A DNA stretch of 64,000 bases from Albugo candida (Eukaryota > Oomycota > Peronosporomycetes > Albuginales > Albuginaceae). The notes under the pieces were generated by a model. It had not been told where the DNA came from. It saw only the letters and a list, made by a program, of their open reading frames with translations, and did no database searches. Made by a program: the position numbers and the translations under genes. Positions 63,039 through 64,000 of the stretch are shown here, piece by piece (position 1 is the stretch's first letter; each line of letters starts with the position of its first letter). The stretch covers positions 434,001-498,000 of the forward strand of contig CAJNAR010000153.1 of NCBI GenBank assembly GCA_905220665.1, written 5' to 3'.

Positions 63039-64000
63039 TCAGGCGCGAGCGACACCCAACAGTAAACTCGACTGATAGCCGCTCTCATACGCGAGCACAT
63101 GTAACCCGATGACATCTGTATTTTGCTCAAAACCTTTTTCGAAAGTCCAGTCGTAGACTTTCCCATCCGCTACAAGTGATTTCATGTTAGTTTTGTAAAG
63201 ATACAGTTTTTGGTGCGTCATACTTGTGATAAAAGAGGTTTTGTGGACTCCTTTTCCGAGTTTACAGACATCTTTCATTGACGGTAAGTTGCCTTCCGCG
63301 CTTACTTCGAAAGGAACACTGTGGGAAGTCGACGCGACCCGCATCATGAGATCTGGATGCCGCTGAGCTGTCGGAGTTCGACCAAGGATCCATGTATTTC
63401 CATCTTCTGCATACGAATTGAGCAAGTTTGTACGATTCGGAGTGATTGCTAACCTGTTATAAATGCTGTGTGGAAATGACTACTTTCCATTTGGGTTATT
63501 CGTTCAAGTGTCGATACTTTTCGCGGTGTAAACTGATCGATGCTTTCATAATTCGTCTCAATAGCTTTCCCCATACAAAAAGCTCGCCCTTTGCTGTCAC
63601 AAAATTAATATTGGGATAGTTAGTCACGAGCATACATTCACGTACCCGTCAGAGCGCAAGAGGTATTGAATCCAGCACTTATTTTGGCAACGCGTTCATT
63701 CTGTAGTGCGATTACTTGCTGAGGACGCTTTGTGTTCGCTGTTCCGTAGCCCAATTGTCCACGTTCTCCTTTTCCCCATGTATATACTGCCCCATTTTCG
63801 GTCAGAGCAATACCATGCTGATATCCAGCTGCGATGTCGATAATTATCTCATCTTGAGTATGTTTTTCTTCTCCTGAAAAGAGAATGCGTTGAGGTTCAT
63901 GAATGCTGACACTTTCGGTACCAATGCCACATTGTCCATAGGCGTTTGCTCCAGTTGAATAGACTTTACCGGATTTTGTCAAAATGAGTGATAATGCGGT
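63039..64000 (-). CDS. RCC1-repeat protein, 5' end outside the window
   Basis: The stop is at 63039. Exons run from the window edge to ~63640, then ~63600-63460 and ~63450-63039. Beta-propeller repeats are clear: SGKVYSTGANAYGQCGIG, IAAGYQHGIALTENGAVYTW, GKGERGQLGYGT, ISAGFNTSCALT. The C-terminal part (YAEDGNTWILGRTPTAQRH, LHVLAYESGYQSSLLLG) is more diverged. RCC1 repeats occur in Ran exchange factors and in many other proteins; the active loop of true RCC1 is not visible, so no specific role is claimed. Confidence 0.85.

Overview
The window looks like nuclear DNA of a compact, gene-dense oomycete (stramenopile). A white-rust genome such as Albugo is plausible, but I cannot prove the species from sequence alone. 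The reasons are: eukaryotic genes with short GT-AG introns (most that I could place are about 41-77 bp), genes packed almost end to end on both strands, a cilium/flagellum-type protein, FYVE, PX, TBC and C2 lipid-binding proteins, a Tti1-like PIKK chaperone subunit, and a DIT1/PvcA-type isocyanide synthase.

Positions 1-6800 hold a coiled-coil gene (792-2246), a duplicated non-coding stretch and an intact secreted repeat protein with a J-like C-terminus (4541-6799). Positions 6950-39519 are an ordinary housekeeping block: ribosomal protein L38, a PX/PH phospholipase D, COG4, TTI1, TRMO, a chromo-barrel-like protein, FEN1, a C2-TBC RabGAP, a TOM1-like 7-TM protein, histidinol-phosphate aminotransferase, an unrecognised gene, a large FYVE-formin, histone H2B, a PX protein and VPS50/syndetin. 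Several act in membrane traffic (COG4, VPS50, TBC, PX, FYVE-formin, PLD), others in DNA or RNA maintenance (FEN1, TTI1, TRMO).

Positions 39640-58960 are structurally unusual. A transposase relic and a membrane protein lead into a second, diverged and inverted copy of the coiled-coil locus (41640-44220). There a near-perfect palindrome begins: 43602-50753 is mirrored by 50852-58003 around a 98-bp spacer, about 14.4 kb in total. Each arm is a mosaic of gene pieces: a repeated unit called here unit A, a 5'-truncated flagellar-type gene, a lesioned alpha/beta-hydrolase-IQ gene and a truncated, frameshifted copy of the J-like gene. The spacer and right arm are collinear with the intact locus at about 3325-5805, so this locus is the likely parent. 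A smaller, older inverted junction near 57961 leads into a fourth copy of unit A.

Positions 59093-64000 return to single-copy genes, all on the minus strand: a cyclophilin-glutaredoxin protein with an in-frame TAG, the full-length flagellar-type gene, the isocyanide synthase and an RCC1-repeat protein cut by the window edge.

The most interesting signals are the multi-age inverted amplification with visible hinge sequences, the FYVE-formin with WH2-like motifs inserted in its FH2 domain, and apparent lesions in PLD and in the cyclophilin-glutaredoxin gene. I saw no CRISPR array, rRNA or convincing tRNA.
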